The notes: a model not told the origin generated them from the letters alone. DNA of 64,000 bases from Pseudomonas syringae KCTC 12500 (GCF_000507185.2 NZ_AYTM02000002.1:2441501-2505500); one strand, 5' to 3'; shown: positions 34,603-44,687, numbered from the stretch's first letter. A program made the numbers and translations.

Positions 34603-36186
34603 ATGCACGACAACCTGATTGAAATTCGCGACCTTCGGGTCGCCTTCAACGGCCGCGAAGTGGTGCATGGCGTCAGCCTCGACATCCGCCGTGGCGAGTG
34701 CCTGGCGCTGGTGGGCGAATCCGGCTCGGGCAAATCGGTCACGGCGCATTCGATTCTGCGCCTGTTGCCGGCGAAAACCGTCAGCACGCAAGGCTCGATT
34801 CGTTACGACGGGCTGGATCTGGTCAGCGCCAGCGACAAGCAGTTGCGCAGCCTGCGCGGCAACCGCGTGGCGATGATTTTTCAGGAGCCCATGAGTTCGC
34901 TGAACCCGCTGCACACGGTCGAAAAACAGATCGGCGAAATCCTCGTCACCCATAAGGGCCTCAAGGGCAAGGCTGCGCTGAGCCGCACCCTGGAGCTGCT
35001 GGAACTGGTCGGCATTCGTGATCCGCTGTCCCGTCTCAAGGCGTATCCGCATCAACTGTCGGGCGGGCAGCGGCAGCGCATCATGATTGCCATGGCGCTG
35101 GCCAACGAACCGGATCTGCTGATCGCCGACGAGCCGACCACCGCGCTGGACGTGACCGTGCAGGTGAAGATTCTGGAGTTGCTCAAGTCCCTGCAACAGC
35201 GGCTGAACATGTCGCTGCTGCTGATCAGCCACGACCTCAATCTGGTGCGGCGCATCGCCCAGCGGGTCTGCGTGATGCGTGAGGGCGAGATCGTCGAGCA
35301 GGCCGATTGCCAGACCCTGTTCGACAGCCCGCATCACCCTTACAGCCGTCTGCTGATCAATGCCGAGCCGGATGGCGAACCGGTACCGTCCACGCACAGC
35401 AACACGCTGTTGTCGGTACAGGACCTGAAGGTCTGGTTCCCGCTGGGCAAGGCCTGGTTCAAGCGTGAGCCGCAGTATGTGAAGGCGGTGGACGGGGTGA
35501 GTTTCGAGCTGCTCAAGGGCAAGACGCTGGGCATTGTCGGCGAGTCGGGTTCGGGCAAATCGACCCTGGGCCAGGCGACTTTGCGCCTGGTCGATTCAGA
35601 GGGCAGCATCCGCTTCGGTACCAAGGAACTGAGTCTGCACAGCCAGCACCTGATGCGCCCGTTGCGCCGTCAACTGCAGGTGGTGTTTCAGGACCCGTTC
35701 GGCAGCCTCAGCCCGCGCATGACTGTGGAACAGATCATTGCCGAGGGCCTGGTGACGCACAACATCGGTACGCCGAAAGAGCGTGAACAGACCGTGATCC
35801 GCGTGTTGCAGGAAGTCGGCCTGGACCCGGCCACCCGGCATCGTTACCCGCACGAGTTTTCCGGCGGTCAGCGCCAGCGTATTTCCATCGCACGGGCGCT
35901 GGTGCTTGAACCGGATCTGATCCTGCTCGACGAGCCGACCTCGGCGCTCGACCGGACCGTGCAAAAGCAGATCGTCGCCCTGCTGCGCGATCTGCAAATC
36001 CGTCATGGCCTGACGTATCTGTTTATCAGCCATGACCTGGCGGTGGTTCACGCCCTGGCCCATGACCTGATCGTCATCAAGGACGGCAAGGTCGTCGAAC
36101 AGGGCCCGTCCCGCGAGATCTTCGCCGCACCGCAGCAGGCCTACACTCAGGAACTGCTGCGTTCGTCGGGGCTGGTGTTTGCCTGA
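34603..36186 (+). CDS. yejF: Microcin C/peptide ABC transporter ATP-binding protein YejF
   Basis: A 527-residue fusion of two nucleotide-binding domains. Domain 1 has Walker A GESGSGKS (38-45), signature LSGGQRQR and Walker B LLIADEPT. Domain 2 has GESGSGKS again at about 310, FSGGQRQR and LILLDEPT. Each domain ends in an oligopeptide-type C-terminal tail ([21 protein letters not shown]). It powers uptake by YejA-YejB-YejE. It begins one base after the yejE stop, and no further gene follows in this orientation. Confidence 0.94.
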   Translation: MHDNLIEIRDLRVAFNGREVVHGVSLDIRRGECLALVGESGSGKSVTAHSILRLLPAKTVSTQGSIRYDGLDLVSASDKQLRSLRGNRVAMIFQEPMSSLNPLHTVEKQIGEILVTHKGLKGKAALSRTLELLELVGIRDPLSRLKAYPHQLSGGQRQRIMIAMALANEPDLLIADEPTTALDVTVQVKILELLKSLQQRLNMSLLLISHDLNLVRRIAQRVCVMREGEIVEQADCQTLFDSPHHPYSRLLINAEPDGEPVPSTHSNTLLSVQDLKVWFPLGKAWFKREPQYVKAVDGVSFELLKGKTLGIVGESGSGKSTLGQATLRLVDSEGSIRFGTKELSLHSQHLMRPLRRQLQVVFQDPFGSLSPRMTVEQIIAEGLVTHNIGTPKEREQTVIRVLQEVGLDPATRHRYPHEFSGGQRQRISIARALVLEPDLILLDEPTSALDRTVQKQIVALLRDLQIRHGLTYLFISHDLAVVHALAHDLIVIKDGKVVEQGPSREIFAAPQQAYTQELLRSSGLVFA

Positions 36187-36195
36187 GCGCGAAAA

Positions 36196-37692
36196 CTACG
36201 CGTGAAAGCTCTGGCCCAGCGCTTCCAGGCGGATGGCCAGTGGTGACAGGCTCTGGCTGCTGGTCGCCAGCACACCGATATTGGCGGCGGTGTGTTCGGC
36301 GATGGTCTGCACCGAACGCAACTGATCGGCCATTTCCCGGCTGACGGCGGACTGCTGTTCGGTCGTCGTGGCAATCAGGCCGTTGAGCCGGGTGATATGG
36401 CCGATGCCTTCGCCGACGGCGCGCAGGGATTCCGAAGCACGCTGGCTGTCCTCGACACAACGCCCGACACCTTGCAGGCTGTCGTTCATGGCCGTAGCGG
36501 CCTGACGACTGCCTTTTTGCAGGTCTTCGATGATGGTCTGGATTTCCTTAGTCGAGGCTGCTGTGCGCTGCGCCAGGTTGCGTACCTCATCGGCCACCAC
36601 CGCAAAGCCTCGGCCCTGCTCACCGGCGCGGGCGGCTTCGATTGCGGCATTGAGGGCCAGCAGGTTGGTCTGCTCGGCAATGCTGCCGATCACGTCCAGC
36701 ACCTTGCCGATCTGTTCTGACTGGTTGGCCAGGGCTTGTACGGTCTCATCGGTGGTCGTGATGCGTGCGGCAAGCTGGGTGATTTCGCTCTGCGCACGGT
36801 CGACACTGTCGCGCCCATGGGCGACCTGATCGCTGGCGTCACCGGCCCGCTGCACGGCTTGCGCGACGTGGCTGGATATATCGTTCATGGCATCGCCCAT
36901 GCGCTGCATCGCGCCGGTCATGCGCGCGATTTCACTGAGCTGATGCTGTGCACCGGTTTCCAGCGTACTGCTGGCCTTGGCGAGGTCATGACCCAGTTCG
37001 CCAAGCCCGCGAGTGTCACGCACCACGCCGTCGACCAGGCCGGTGATCTGCGCCAGAAACTGCTCGAACCGCTGCGCCAGCGAGACATGTTTGCCCGACT
37101 GCTGGCTGGACTGGCTATCGGTGGAGAACTGGTTGGTGGTGGCCAGCATCCGGTCCAGCATGTCCTGATTCTCGACCGCCTCGGCCTGATTCTGCACGGC
37201 CAGGTACACCAGAATCGCGCTTTCGACCACCACATACACCGCATGCACAAGCACCATGCTCCAGCCGAAGCCGTGGTGCATGACGTACACCGGGAAGCCG
37301 GAATGCTGCAGGGCATGGAAACCGATGTGGTGGAGAGCGATGGTGACGGCAGCGACCAGAATCGGCAGCCAGTCGCGGTAGAAGGTAAGCACTGCCAGCA
37401 GGACGAAGATGCCGAAATGTATCTCGACCTGCCCGTGGGTCTGATTGATGTGCAGCGCGGTCATGACCATCAGGCCTACCCCGAAACAGCAACGCATCAA
37501 TCGGGTGCCGCCGATGGCCCGATACAGCCCGGTCAGCACCACCGCGGTGCCGCCACCGACGACGACTGCCTGGGTGAAGGTGTCGAACCAGAACGCCAAC
37601 CCCAGCGCGTAGATGAACAACAGCCAGATCAGACCCAGCATGATCCGGTCGGCCTTGCGGTAATGGTCAAGGAAACTATGGGCTACGGGCAT
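36196..37692 (-). CDS. Methyl-accepting chemotaxis protein with six-helix sensor
   Basis: A 498-residue chemoreceptor. The N-terminal 185 residues contain six hydrophobic helices with little periplasmic sequence, so sensing is inside or through the membrane. There are many histidines near helix ends ([36 protein letters not shown]). A long cytoplasmic signalling region follows, with the hairpin tip [39 protein letters not shown], which binds CheA/CheW. I choose ATG 37692 because AAGGA lies 8 bases before it; two further in-frame ATGs lie upstream. It is convergent with yejF and may link taxis to the neighbouring uptake locus, which is speculation. Confidence 0.9.
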   Translation of the reverse strand: MPVAHSFLDHYRKADRIMLGLIWLLFIYALGLAFWFDTFTQAVVVGGGTAVVLTGLYRAIGGTRLMRCCFGVGLMVMTALHINQTHGQVEIHFGIFVLLAVLTFYRDWLPILVAAVTIALHHIGFHALQHSGFPVYVMHHGFGWSMVLVHAVYVVVESAILVYLAVQNQAEAVENQDMLDRMLATTNQFSTDSQSSQQSGKHVSLAQRFEQFLAQITGLVDGVVRDTRGLGELGHDLAKASSTLETGAQHQLSEIARMTGAMQRMGDAMNDISSHVAQAVQRAGDASDQVAHGRDSVDRAQSEITQLAARITTTDETVQALANQSEQIGKVLDVIGSIAEQTNLLALNAAIEAARAGEQGRGFAVVADEVRNLAQRTAASTKEIQTIIEDLQKGSRQAATAMNDSLQGVGRCVEDSQRASESLRAVGEGIGHITRLNGLIATTTEQQSAVSREMADQLRSVQTIAEHTAANIGVLATSSQSLSPLAIRLEALGQSFHA

Positions 37693-37854
37693 CGAACACA
37701 TCCTTTTGAAATCCATGGCGACAGGGGCTCCTGCCGGTTTTCAAATCTGCACGAGCAAAAGCCCGGCCAAAGTGCCGTCCGGATAGTAGCCCTATGCCAG
37801 AATTTCAGACATACATATTCTTTGCCCGGTATTCAGGGCTGCGTATGCATGCAG

Positions 37855-38016
37855 CGTAGATCTGTGACGCGGAGCGTCACGCAAGGCATCCCACTGGAGC
37901 GTGAGGAACGATAGTCAGCAGGTAGGTCGCGGAACGGGTGTAGCACGAGGTGTTCGGGCGAACGCTATCGTGCCCGTGCTCCGCGTGGGTATGCCGTTCT
38001 GGACGCTCCGCGTCCT
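37855..38016. repeat. Dispersed GC-rich repeat (copy 2), two inverted units
   Basis: A forward unit with GTGACGC-GGA-GCGTCAC (37864-37880), then CCAC TGGAGC GTGAGGAACGAT (to 37912). It is followed about 55 bases later by a unit in the other orientation, ATCGTGCCCGTGCTCCGCGTGGG and GGACGCTCCGCGTCC (37967-38015). It fills the gap between the chemoreceptor start and the Lrp gene. Confidence 0.65.
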
Positions 38017-38031
38017 CTTTTGGCTAGTGTT

Positions 38032-38520
38032 TCAATGGCGCAGCAATTTGCGCAGCGGCACGCCGTCTTTCATGACCGGGGATTTGATGACGATGTAGCT
38101 GAAGTACTTGGAGATGCCGATGTTTTTGTCCAGCAGTTCTTCGATCACTTCCTGGTAATGCTGAATGCTGCGGGTCATGAAGCGCACCAGGTAATCGTAG
38201 CCGCCGCTGATCAGGTGGCATTCCAGCACTTCGTCGACGTGGCGGATGTTGGCTTCGAATTTGGCGAAGTCTTCGCGCTTGTGGTCGCTGAGCGAGATTT
38301 CCGTGAACACCGTGACCGATTCGGTGATTTTCGCGAGATTGAGATGCGCCTTGTAACTGGAGATGTAACCCGCCGACTCAAGTCGTTTGACGCGTTGCAG
38401 GCAAGGGCTCGCGGAAAGCCCGACTGCATCGGCCAGGCTGACGTTGGTCATGCGCCCGTCTTTCTGGAGTTCTACCAGGATATTGATATCAATCCGATCC
38501 AGTTTGACCAAGCCTTCCAT
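38032..38520 (-). CDS. Lrp/AsnC family transcriptional regulator
   Basis: A 162-residue Lrp-type regulator. The HTH is at residues 1-62 (LDRIDINILVELQKDGRMTNVSLADAVGLSASPCLQRVKRLESAGYI), and the RAM domain has EVLECHLISGGYDYLVRFMTRSIQHYQEVIEELLD. It is the last gene of a minus-strand run that includes a HAD hydrolase and GABA aminotransferase, so it may control the GABA and opine-like genes upstream. That is inferred from location only. Confidence 0.92.
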   Translation of the reverse strand: MEGLVKLDRIDINILVELQKDGRMTNVSLADAVGLSASPCLQRVKRLESAGYISSYKAHLNLAKITESVTVFTEISLSDHKREDFAKFEANIRHVDEVLECHLISGGYDYLVRFMTRSIQHYQEVIEELLDKNIGISKYFSYIVIKSPVMKDGVPLRKLLRH

Positions 38521-38567
38521 TACCTACCTCATGTATTGCCATTCACCGTGCCTACCTTCTAGCAAAA

Positions 38568-39224
38568 TCAGCGCCGTAAAGACAGCTGATGCTGAGCAAC
38601 CAGATCCGCCATGCTGTTGATGCAGATATCTGCGGCGCAGGGCTGGCTGTGCTGTTCGCGGCTGCGGCGGATCAGGCACAGCCCGCCGAGGCCCGGAGCA
38701 GAGGCTGGTGGGCGGGATACCAGCAAGGTGTCTCGGGTGTCCAGATCCATCTTGGCAAGCCAGCGCGTGTCGTCCAGCGGGTGCGTGGTCAACGACAGCA
38801 AACTGTCAGCCTCAAGCCCCAATCGCTCGCACAGCAGGCCGCGATCCTGCAGATCGCGGTCGGCGTACACCAGCAATCGATAGAACTTGCGCAGGTAGAG
38901 CATCGCGCCGGGCGCATCCTCGAACAGCGTCCAGTTCGGCACCGAGCGGGCGAAGCTCATGCCTTCCTCCCAACTCGCCTTGATCCCCAGTCGTTCGGCC
39001 AGCTGGCGATGCGCAAAGCACAACAGTCCGCTGAAACCCAATTCGTCAAAGCGCGGGTACAACGTGCGGATGACATCATGGAATTCAGCGAGTACCTGGT
39101 CTTTGCCGGGTGTGTTCAGACCGTTGTCCAGCAACGGCTGCAACGCCGTCCAGACACCGGAATCACGGTCCACCAGCACTTCATCACAATCGATCAACAG
39201 TGCGCGGTAATCAATAAGCCCCAT
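38568..39224 (-). CDS. HAD superfamily hydrolase (haloacid dehalogenase-like)
   Basis: A 218-residue HAD protein. Motif I is LLIDCDEVLVDRDSGVW near the N-terminus (nucleophile D, acid D two residues on), and the cap region follows, then YADRDLQDRG and ThrHisPro-LeuAspAspThr-Arg in place of a strict motif III/IV. It is most like the type II dehalogenase/reductase-like HAD group, and substrate is unknown. I take ATG 39224 (MGLIDYRALLIDCD); ATG 39242 is possible. The final 25 residues are divergent. Confidence 0.7.
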   Translation of the reverse strand: MGLIDYRALLIDCDEVLVDRDSGVWTALQPLLDNGLNTPGKDQVLAEFHDVIRTLYPRFDELGFSGLLCFAHRQLAERLGIKASWEEGMSFARSVPNWTLFEDAPGAMLYLRKFYRLLVYADRDLQDRGLLCERLGLEADSLLSLTTHPLDDTRWLAKMDLDTRDTLLVSRPPASAPGLGGLCLIRRSREQHSQPCAADICINSMADLVAQHQLSLRR

Positions 39225-39305
39225 GGCAGGCAACGTCTCCATTCAACAATGATCCCCAGCGCGGGTGATCGCAGCGTCTCACGACAGCCGCGACCACGCT
39301 TGCGC

Positions 39306-40610
39306 TCAGCTGGACTTCAATACTCGTGCCAAGGCCGCGTCGAGAATGCCCAGCGCTTCATCGATCTGCTGCTCGGTGGTCACCAGCGGGGCGAGGAATC
39401 GCAGGACGTTGCGGTACACGCCGCACTTGATCACCAGCAGGCCACCGAGGCGTGCCTGGTCGATGATCTTCTGGTTGAGGTCGGCGTCCGGGCTGCGTGC
39501 CGCGTCATTCTTGACCATCTCCATGGCGAGCATGAAACCCGTACCGCGCACGTCACCAATGCAGGCGTAACGCTCTTTGAGCGCGAGCAGACCCGCACGC
39601 AGGTGTTTGCCCAGCTGTTCGCCACGCGCCAGCAGGTTTTCTTGCTCATAGGTGTCGATCACTGCCAGTGCCGCGGCGCAGGACAGGGCATTACCGCCGT
39701 AGGTGCCGCCCAGGCCGCCCGGAAGCGGTGCATCCATGATCTCGGCACGCCCGACCACGCCCGACAGCGGCATGCCGCCCGCAAGGCTCTTGGCCACGGT
39801 CACCAGATCAGGCTGGATGCCCGAATGCTCGAAGCCGAACCATTTGCCGGTACGCCCGAAACCGGACTGGATTTCATCGGCAATCAGCACGATGCCGTGT
39901 TGTTCGGTCAGGGCACGCAAGGCCTTCATGAACTCCACTGGCGCAGTCAGGAAGCCGCCGTCACCCTGCATCGGCTCGATCAGAATCGCCGCCACGCGCT
40001 CCGGTGCGACCTGAGTGGCCAACAGCTCGTGCAACGCCGCCAGCGCCACGTCGGTGGTCACGCCGCGGTATTCGTTCGGGTACGGCGTGTGGAACACTTC
40101 GGGGGCCATCGGGCCGAAATTCTGTTTGTACGGCTGGCTCATGCCGGTCAGCGTGGTGCCGAGCAGCGTACGGCCATGAAAGCCGCCCCGGAACGAGATG
40201 ATCGCCGGGCGATTGGTGTGGGCGCGGGCGATTTTCACCGCGTTTTCCACGGCTTCGGCGCCGGAGGTGAAAAGCACGGCCTTGTGATCGATACCGCTCT
40301 GGCCTGCGATCAACAGGCTCAAGCGTTTGGCCAGGTCGATATAGGGCTGGTAGGAGGCCACCTGAAAGCAGGCGTGGGTGACTTTGGTCAGCTGCGCCTG
40401 AATCGCCGCGACCACGTTGGGGTGGTTGTGGCCGATGTTCAACACGCCGATACCGCCGACGAAATCCAGATAGCGCTTGCCATCGACGTCCCACAATTCA
40501 GAACCCTGGGCGCGGTCGATGACCAGCGGGTGGGCCGTGACAATGCCACGCGGCACAAACTGGTCGCGCTGGCGGATCAGATGAGGGGTGTCGTCGACTT
40601 TGCTGTTCAT
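39306..40610 (-). CDS. gabT: 4-aminobutyrate aminotransferase
   Basis: A 434-residue class III PLP aminotransferase that converts GABA and 2-oxoglutarate to succinate semialdehyde and glutamate. Visible: FTSGAEAVENAVKIARAHT, SFRGGFHGRT, LIADEIQSGFGRTG (PLP aspartate), and the PLP lysine K274 in VTVAKSLAGGMPLSG. ATG 40610 is chosen over an upstream in-frame start (40625) because AGGTAA lies at proper spacing. Its product is the substrate of the SSADH encoded 1.3 kb upstream. P. syringae genomes carry several gabT copies, and apoplastic GABA is an abundant plant nutrient. Confidence 0.92.
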   Translation of the reverse strand: MNSKVDDTPHLIRQRDQFVPRGIVTAHPLVIDRAQGSELWDVDGKRYLDFVGGIGVLNIGHNHPNVVAAIQAQLTKVTHACFQVASYQPYIDLAKRLSLLIAGQSGIDHKAVLFTSGAEAVENAVKIARAHTNRPAIISFRGGFHGRTLLGTTLTGMSQPYKQNFGPMAPEVFHTPYPNEYRGVTTDVALAALHELLATQVAPERVAAILIEPMQGDGGFLTAPVEFMKALRALTEQHGIVLIADEIQSGFGRTGKWFGFEHSGIQPDLVTVAKSLAGGMPLSGVVGRAEIMDAPLPGGLGGTYGGNALSCAAALAVIDTYEQENLLARGEQLGKHLRAGLLALKERYACIGDVRGTGFMLAMEMVKNDAARSPDADLNQKIIDQARLGGLLVIKCGVYRNVLRFLAPLVTTEQQIDEALGILDAALARVLKSS

Positions 40611-40896
40611 GGTTTTACCTATCATGGGCCAGGCAGCCGGCGGGGGTGGCTGCGATGCTGTTCAGGTTAAGCGTTCAGCGAAATGATCTACGCCGAACTT
40701 CGCCCCTCAAAAGTCCATATCGACTGTTTTTCGCATTGCAAACGGCAGATTCCTTCATGCCCGCACATCACCATGCAATCTGCCGGGCAGCGGCGCTTTT
40801 CGGACTTTAGAGGGGCCTGGAAGCAGTCCTTTTCGACAGATCATGCTTTGCTTTTACGGCATGATGGGGCTCATCTTTCATGCTCAGGAAACGCCC

Positions 40897-41826
40897 ATGC
40901 CCGCCCTGCTCTACAAAGCCGATCCCGCACGTGCCGAACGCTGGCGCGTCCTGTTTGCCGAGCACGCGCCAGACATTGAATGGCGGGTATGGCCAGACAT
41001 CGGCGACCCGGCCGACATCCACTATCTGGGCGCCTGGCTGGCGCCCGATGATCTTCAGGAACTGCTGCCCAACCTGAAAGTGCTGTTCGCCCTGTCGGCG
41101 GGTGTGGACCAGCTGGACCTGAGCCGTATTCCGAAAGCACTGCCGGTGGTGCGTCTGCTGGACCCTGGCATCAGTCACGCGATGTGTGAGTACGCAACCT
41201 TTGCCGTGCTGAGCCTGCACCGGGAAATGCTGCGTTATCGGCAGCAGCAGGTTGAAGGCGTCTGGAAAGCCCACCCGCTGATACCGGCGAACCAACGGCG
41301 AGTCGGCGTGATGGGGCTGGGCTTGCAGGCGCAGCATATTCTGTCGAGCCTCAAACCGTTCGGTTTCCAACTGTCGGGCTGGGCGCGCAGCGCGCATCGA
41401 ATCGACGCTGTGCAGTGCTATGCCGGGGAAGAGCAACTGGACGCATTTCTGGGGCAGTGCGACATTTTGCTGTGTGTCCTGCCGCTGACCGGCCAGACCG
41501 AGGGCATCCTCAATGGCCGGCTTTTCGAGCAGCTGCCCGAAGGTGCTGCACTGATCAATATGGGCCGTGGTGGGCATCTGGTGGAAGCGGATCTGATTGA
41601 AGCGCTGGACAGCGGCCAACTCAGCGCTGCAGTGCTGGATGTGCTGCAGCAGGAACCGGCAGCAGCCGACCATCCGTTCTGGGCACACCCGAAGATCCTG
41701 CTGACCCCGCATGTGGCGGCCATGACCCAGCCGGAAAGCGCCTTTCCTGGCCTGCTCGATAACATCCGCCGCTTTGAACGCGGTGAAGCGATGCAAGGAC
41801 AGGTGGATCGCGGCCAGGGTTACTGA
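40897..41826 (+). CDS. 2-hydroxyacid dehydrogenase (glyoxylate/hydroxypyruvate reductase-like)
   Basis: A 309-residue D-2-hydroxyacid dehydrogenase. It has the NAD(P) motif VGVMGLGLQAQH, the catalytic region with LINMGRGGHLVEADLI and VLDVLQQEPAAADHPFW, and the catalytic histidine H272 in LLTPHVAAMT. Length and the sequence FALSAGVDQL resemble GhrA (glyoxylate/hydroxypyruvate reductase A). It starts at ATG 40897 after CAGGAA, and longer upstream starts are less likely. It is the only plus-strand gene within this minus-strand catabolic region. Confidence 0.85.
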   Translation: MPALLYKADPARAERWRVLFAEHAPDIEWRVWPDIGDPADIHYLGAWLAPDDLQELLPNLKVLFALSAGVDQLDLSRIPKALPVVRLLDPGISHAMCEYATFAVLSLHREMLRYRQQQVEGVWKAHPLIPANQRRVGVMGLGLQAQHILSSLKPFGFQLSGWARSAHRIDAVQCYAGEEQLDAFLGQCDILLCVLPLTGQTEGILNGRLFEQLPEGAALINMGRGGHLVEADLIEALDSGQLSAAVLDVLQQEPAAADHPFWAHPKILLTPHVAAMTQPESAFPGLLDNIRRFERGEAMQGQVDRGQGY

Positions 41827-41828
41827 CG

Positions 41829-41940
41829 GATGATCGTTCCCACGCTCCGTACCCAGCGTCATACACAAGTCTGCTTTTGATTCTGGCCGCAGGCCGTAGG
41901 AGCGAGCCGGGCGACGCTTCGCTTGTTCGCGAAGGGGACT
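41829..41940 (-). repeat. Dispersed GC-rich repeat (copy 3)
   Basis: A unit beginning GATGATCGTTCCCACGCTCC and running through ATACACAAGT-TGCTTTTGATTCTGGCCGCAGG-CCGTAGGAGCGAG to TTGTTCGCGAA. It is largely the same sequence as the reverse complement of 56574-56665. It lies between the ends of ghrA-like and gabD and may assist termination or be a REP-type element. Confidence 0.7.
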
Positions 41941-41957
41941 CGCTGTTTTCTCCGCCT

Positions 41958-43415
41958 CTACAACCCGCCCACATGAAACGCCTTCACTTCTAGGTATTCA
42001 TCCAGTCCGTAGCTGGAGCCTTCGCGGCCCAGGCCGGATTGTTTGATGCCGCCGAACGGGGCGACTTCCATGGAGATGATGCCGGTGTTGAGGCCGACCA
42101 TGCCGAACTCCAGCGCCTCGCCGAAACGCCATGAGCGGCGCAGGTCCTGGGTGAAGTAATACGCACCAAGGCCATAAGGCGTGGCGTTGGCCAGTGCCAG
42201 GGCTTCGGCTTCATCTGTGAAGCGCATCAGCGGTGCGACCGGCCCGAAGGTTTCTTCGTTGGCCAGCAGCATACCCGCGTGGGTATCGCCCAATACCGTG
42301 GGCTGGACGAACTGGCTGGTGCCGTCGGGAGAACCGCCGTGCAGCAGTTTCGCCCCCTGGCTCAGTGCATCGTCGATATGCCGGGCGACTTTGCTGACCG
42401 CCGCCGGATTGATCAGCGGGCCGATGGTCACGCCCTCTTCCAGACCGTTGCCGACCTTGAGCTTGCTCACTTCTTCCACCAGCCGTGCAGCAAAACGGTC
42501 GTAGATGCCGTTTTGCACCAGAATGCGGTTGGCGCACACGCAGGTCTGCCCGGCGTTGCGGAATTTGCTGAGCATGATGCCCGTCACTGCCTGTTCCAGG
42601 TCCGCGTCATCAAAGACGATGAAGGGTGCGTTGCCGCCCAGCTCCAGGCTCAGACGCTTGATGTGTTCGGCGCTCTGGCGCATCAGCAGACGGCCGACCG
42701 GCGTCGAACCGGTGAAGGAAATCTTGCGCACTACCGGGTTGCTGGTCAGCTCTTCGCCAATCCCGGTGGGCATGCCAGTGATGACGTTGAACACCCCGGC
42801 AGGAATGCCCACGCGTTCGGCCAGCACCGCCAGCGCCAGGGCTGACAAGGGCGTGAGGTCCGATGGCTTGACGATGATCGGGCACCCGGCAGCCAGGGCC
42901 GGCGCGCACTTGCGGGTGATCATGGCGTTGGGGAAGTTCCACGGCGTGATCGCGGCACAGACACCCACTGGTTGCTTGAGGGTCATCAAGCGACGGTCTG
43001 CACTGGGCGCGGGAATGGTTTCACCATACGAGCGGCGCGCCTCCTCGGCGAACCATTTGACGAAGCTGGCACCGTAGCGGATCTCGCCGCGCGACTCGTT
43101 CAGTGGCTTGCCCTGCTCAAAGGTCATGATCTGCGCCAGGTCTTCGACGTTGTCGAGCATCGCCTGATGCCAGCGCTCCAGCAGCGCCGCGCGTTCGGCT
43201 GCGGGACGTGCGCGCCAGGCCGGCCAGGCGCGATCAGCCGCTTCGATGGCGCGCAGGGTTTCGACGCCCTGCAGGGCCGGCACCTGCGCCAGCGCCTCGC
43301 CGGTGGCCGGGTTGTTGATGGTCAGGGTGGCACCATCGTCAGCGCTGATCCATTGCCCATCGACGTAGGCGCGGTCTACCAGCAGGCTGGGGTCTTTCAA
43401 CTGATTCTTGAGCAT
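41958..43415 (-). CDS. gabD: Succinate-semialdehyde dehydrogenase
   Basis: A 485-residue aldehyde dehydrogenase. It has the cofactor motif ISFTGSTPVG, the general base E258 in LELGGNAPFIVFDDAD and the nucleophile C292 in NAGQTCVCANR. The ends are typical of GabD (LKDPSLLVDRAYVDGQW at the start, GIKQSGLGREGSSYGLDEYLEVK at the end). It oxidises succinate semialdehyde to succinate with NAD(P)+, completing the GABA shunt with GabT. It is the last gene of the 11-gene minus-strand run from 55.0 kb; the gap to argE is 114 bases. ATG 43415 is used rather than a TTG two codons upstream. Confidence 0.93.
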   Translation of the reverse strand: MLKNQLKDPSLLVDRAYVDGQWISADDGATLTINNPATGEALAQVPALQGVETLRAIEAADRAWPAWRARPAAERAALLERWHQAMLDNVEDLAQIMTFEQGKPLNESRGEIRYGASFVKWFAEEARRSYGETIPAPSADRRLMTLKQPVGVCAAITPWNFPNAMITRKCAPALAAGCPIIVKPSDLTPLSALALAVLAERVGIPAGVFNVITGMPTGIGEELTSNPVVRKISFTGSTPVGRLLMRQSAEHIKRLSLELGGNAPFIVFDDADLEQAVTGIMLSKFRNAGQTCVCANRILVQNGIYDRFAARLVEEVSKLKVGNGLEEGVTIGPLINPAAVSKVARHIDDALSQGAKLLHGGSPDGTSQFVQPTVLGDTHAGMLLANEETFGPVAPLMRFTDEAEALALANATPYGLGAYYFTQDLRRSWRFGEALEFGMVGLNTGIISMEVAPFGGIKQSGLGREGSSYGLDEYLEVKAFHVGGL

Positions 43416-43529
43416 GATCAAGTCCTGTTCCGGGGTGACTGCCAGTCTAGGCAGACGCCACAGTCCAGGATGCTGAAAGCGCGATAACGGCAGCGTCCGA
43501 TGCTGAAATTTGCCTGCGGACGGCAGCCT

Positions 43530-44687
43530 CTACTGCTTCAACGACCCCAGCAGACTCTGCAAAAAGCGCTCGCCTGCGTCCATCTGACTCTCGTCGATAA
43601 ACTCGTCCGGCTTGTGCGCCTGCTCGATGGAGCCTGGCCCGCAGACCACCACCGGCACGTTCAGGCGCCCGGCGAACAGACCGCCCTCGGTGCCATACGA
43701 GACCTTGATGTGCTGTGTGCCCGGTTCGGCAAACGCATGCAGCAGGCGCACTGCCTCAACGCTTGGATGGGTCTCCAGCGCCGGGTATTCGTTCATGACC
43801 TCGATCTCGATGTCTGCCACCCCCGACAGCTGTCGCGCTTCACGTACCAGCACCTCGGCACGCTCGCGCAATTGCTCCAGCAACGCATCAGGGTTGTCGC
43901 CCGGCAGGTTGCGGTACTCGAATTCCAGGGTGCACAGGTTGGGCACGATGTTCAGCGCCTTGCCGCCATCGATACGGCCGATGTGCACGGTGCTGTAAGG
44001 GATGTCGTAACCCTCGTCACGCGCGCCTTGCTGTTCGATCTGCTTCTGGCTCTTGCGCAGTTCGGCGATGAAATCGCTGGCCAGGTGAATCGCGTTGACC
44101 GCGCGCGGTGCCAGCGAGGAATGCGCCTCCTGACCTCGACAGAAGGTGCGATAGGACGCCTTGCCCTTGTGGCCGACGGCGAACTGCATCAGGGTCGGTT
44201 CGCCAACCACGCACAGAAACGGACGTACCGGTGCCAGATGCAGGACATCGAGCAGACGCCGCACACCGACACAGCCGATCTCTTCGTCGTGGGACAGCGC
44301 CAATTGCAGCGGGCGCATCAGGGTCATGTCTGCGGCATCGAGCATTGCGTCGATAGCCAGGGCGATAAAGCCCTTCATGTCGCAGGTGCCACGGCCGTAG
44401 ATGCGCCCGTCACGCAGGGTTGCCTGAAATGGTGGCATGGTCCACGCCTGACCGGCAGCCGGCACCACGTCGGTGTGGCCGGACAGCAGCACGCCGGGGA
44501 CATCTTTCGGTCCGGTGCTGGCGAACAGGTTGGCTTTCTTGCCGGTCTCGTCCTTGACGATCAGCGACTCGATGCCTTTGCTGGCCAGCAGTTCGCGGAT
44601 GTATTCGATCAGCGCCATGTTCGGCTCCGACGACACGGTGTCGAAGGCGATCAGACGCTTGAGGATTTCCAGTGCGCGGGGGCTCAT
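43530..44687 (-). CDS. Acetylornithine deacetylase-like M20 amidohydrolase
   Basis: A 385-residue M20 metalloamidase of the ArgE/DapE type. The metal/active-site motifs are visible: LSGHTDVVP, YGRGTCDMKGF, LSHDEEIGCVG and VGEPTLMQ. These enzymes remove N-acyl groups from ornithine, other amino acids or related compounds. In this operon it stands next to an opine-oxidase-like complex, so hydrolysis of an N-acyl or conjugated amino acid is more plausible than arginine biosynthesis, where argE usually has its own locus. It overlaps the upstream gene by four bases (ATGA). Confidence 0.82.
   Translation of the reverse strand: MSPRALEILKRLIAFDTVSSEPNMALIEYIRELLASKGIESLIVKDETGKKANLFASTGPKDVPGVLLSGHTDVVPAAGQAWTMPPFQATLRDGRIYGRGTCDMKGFIALAIDAMLDAADMTLMRPLQLALSHDEEIGCVGVRRLLDVLHLAPVRPFLCVVGEPTLMQFAVGHKGKASYRTFCRGQEAHSSLAPRAVNAIHLASDFIAELRKSQKQIEQQGARDEGYDIPYSTVHIGRIDGGKALNIVPNLCTLEFEYRNLPGDNPDALLEQLRERAEVLVREARQLSGVADIEIEVMNEYPALETHPSVEAVRLLHAFAEPGTQHIKVSYGTEGGLFAGRLNVPVVVCGPGSIEQAHKPDEFIDESQMDAGERFLQSLLGSLKQ

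Noticed and set aside
38589..40670. A 693-codon plus-strand open frame opposite the HAD and gabT genes
   Set aside because: It is a shadow of the high-GC minus-strand genes, with low-complexity His/Gln/Arg-rich sequence and no domain.
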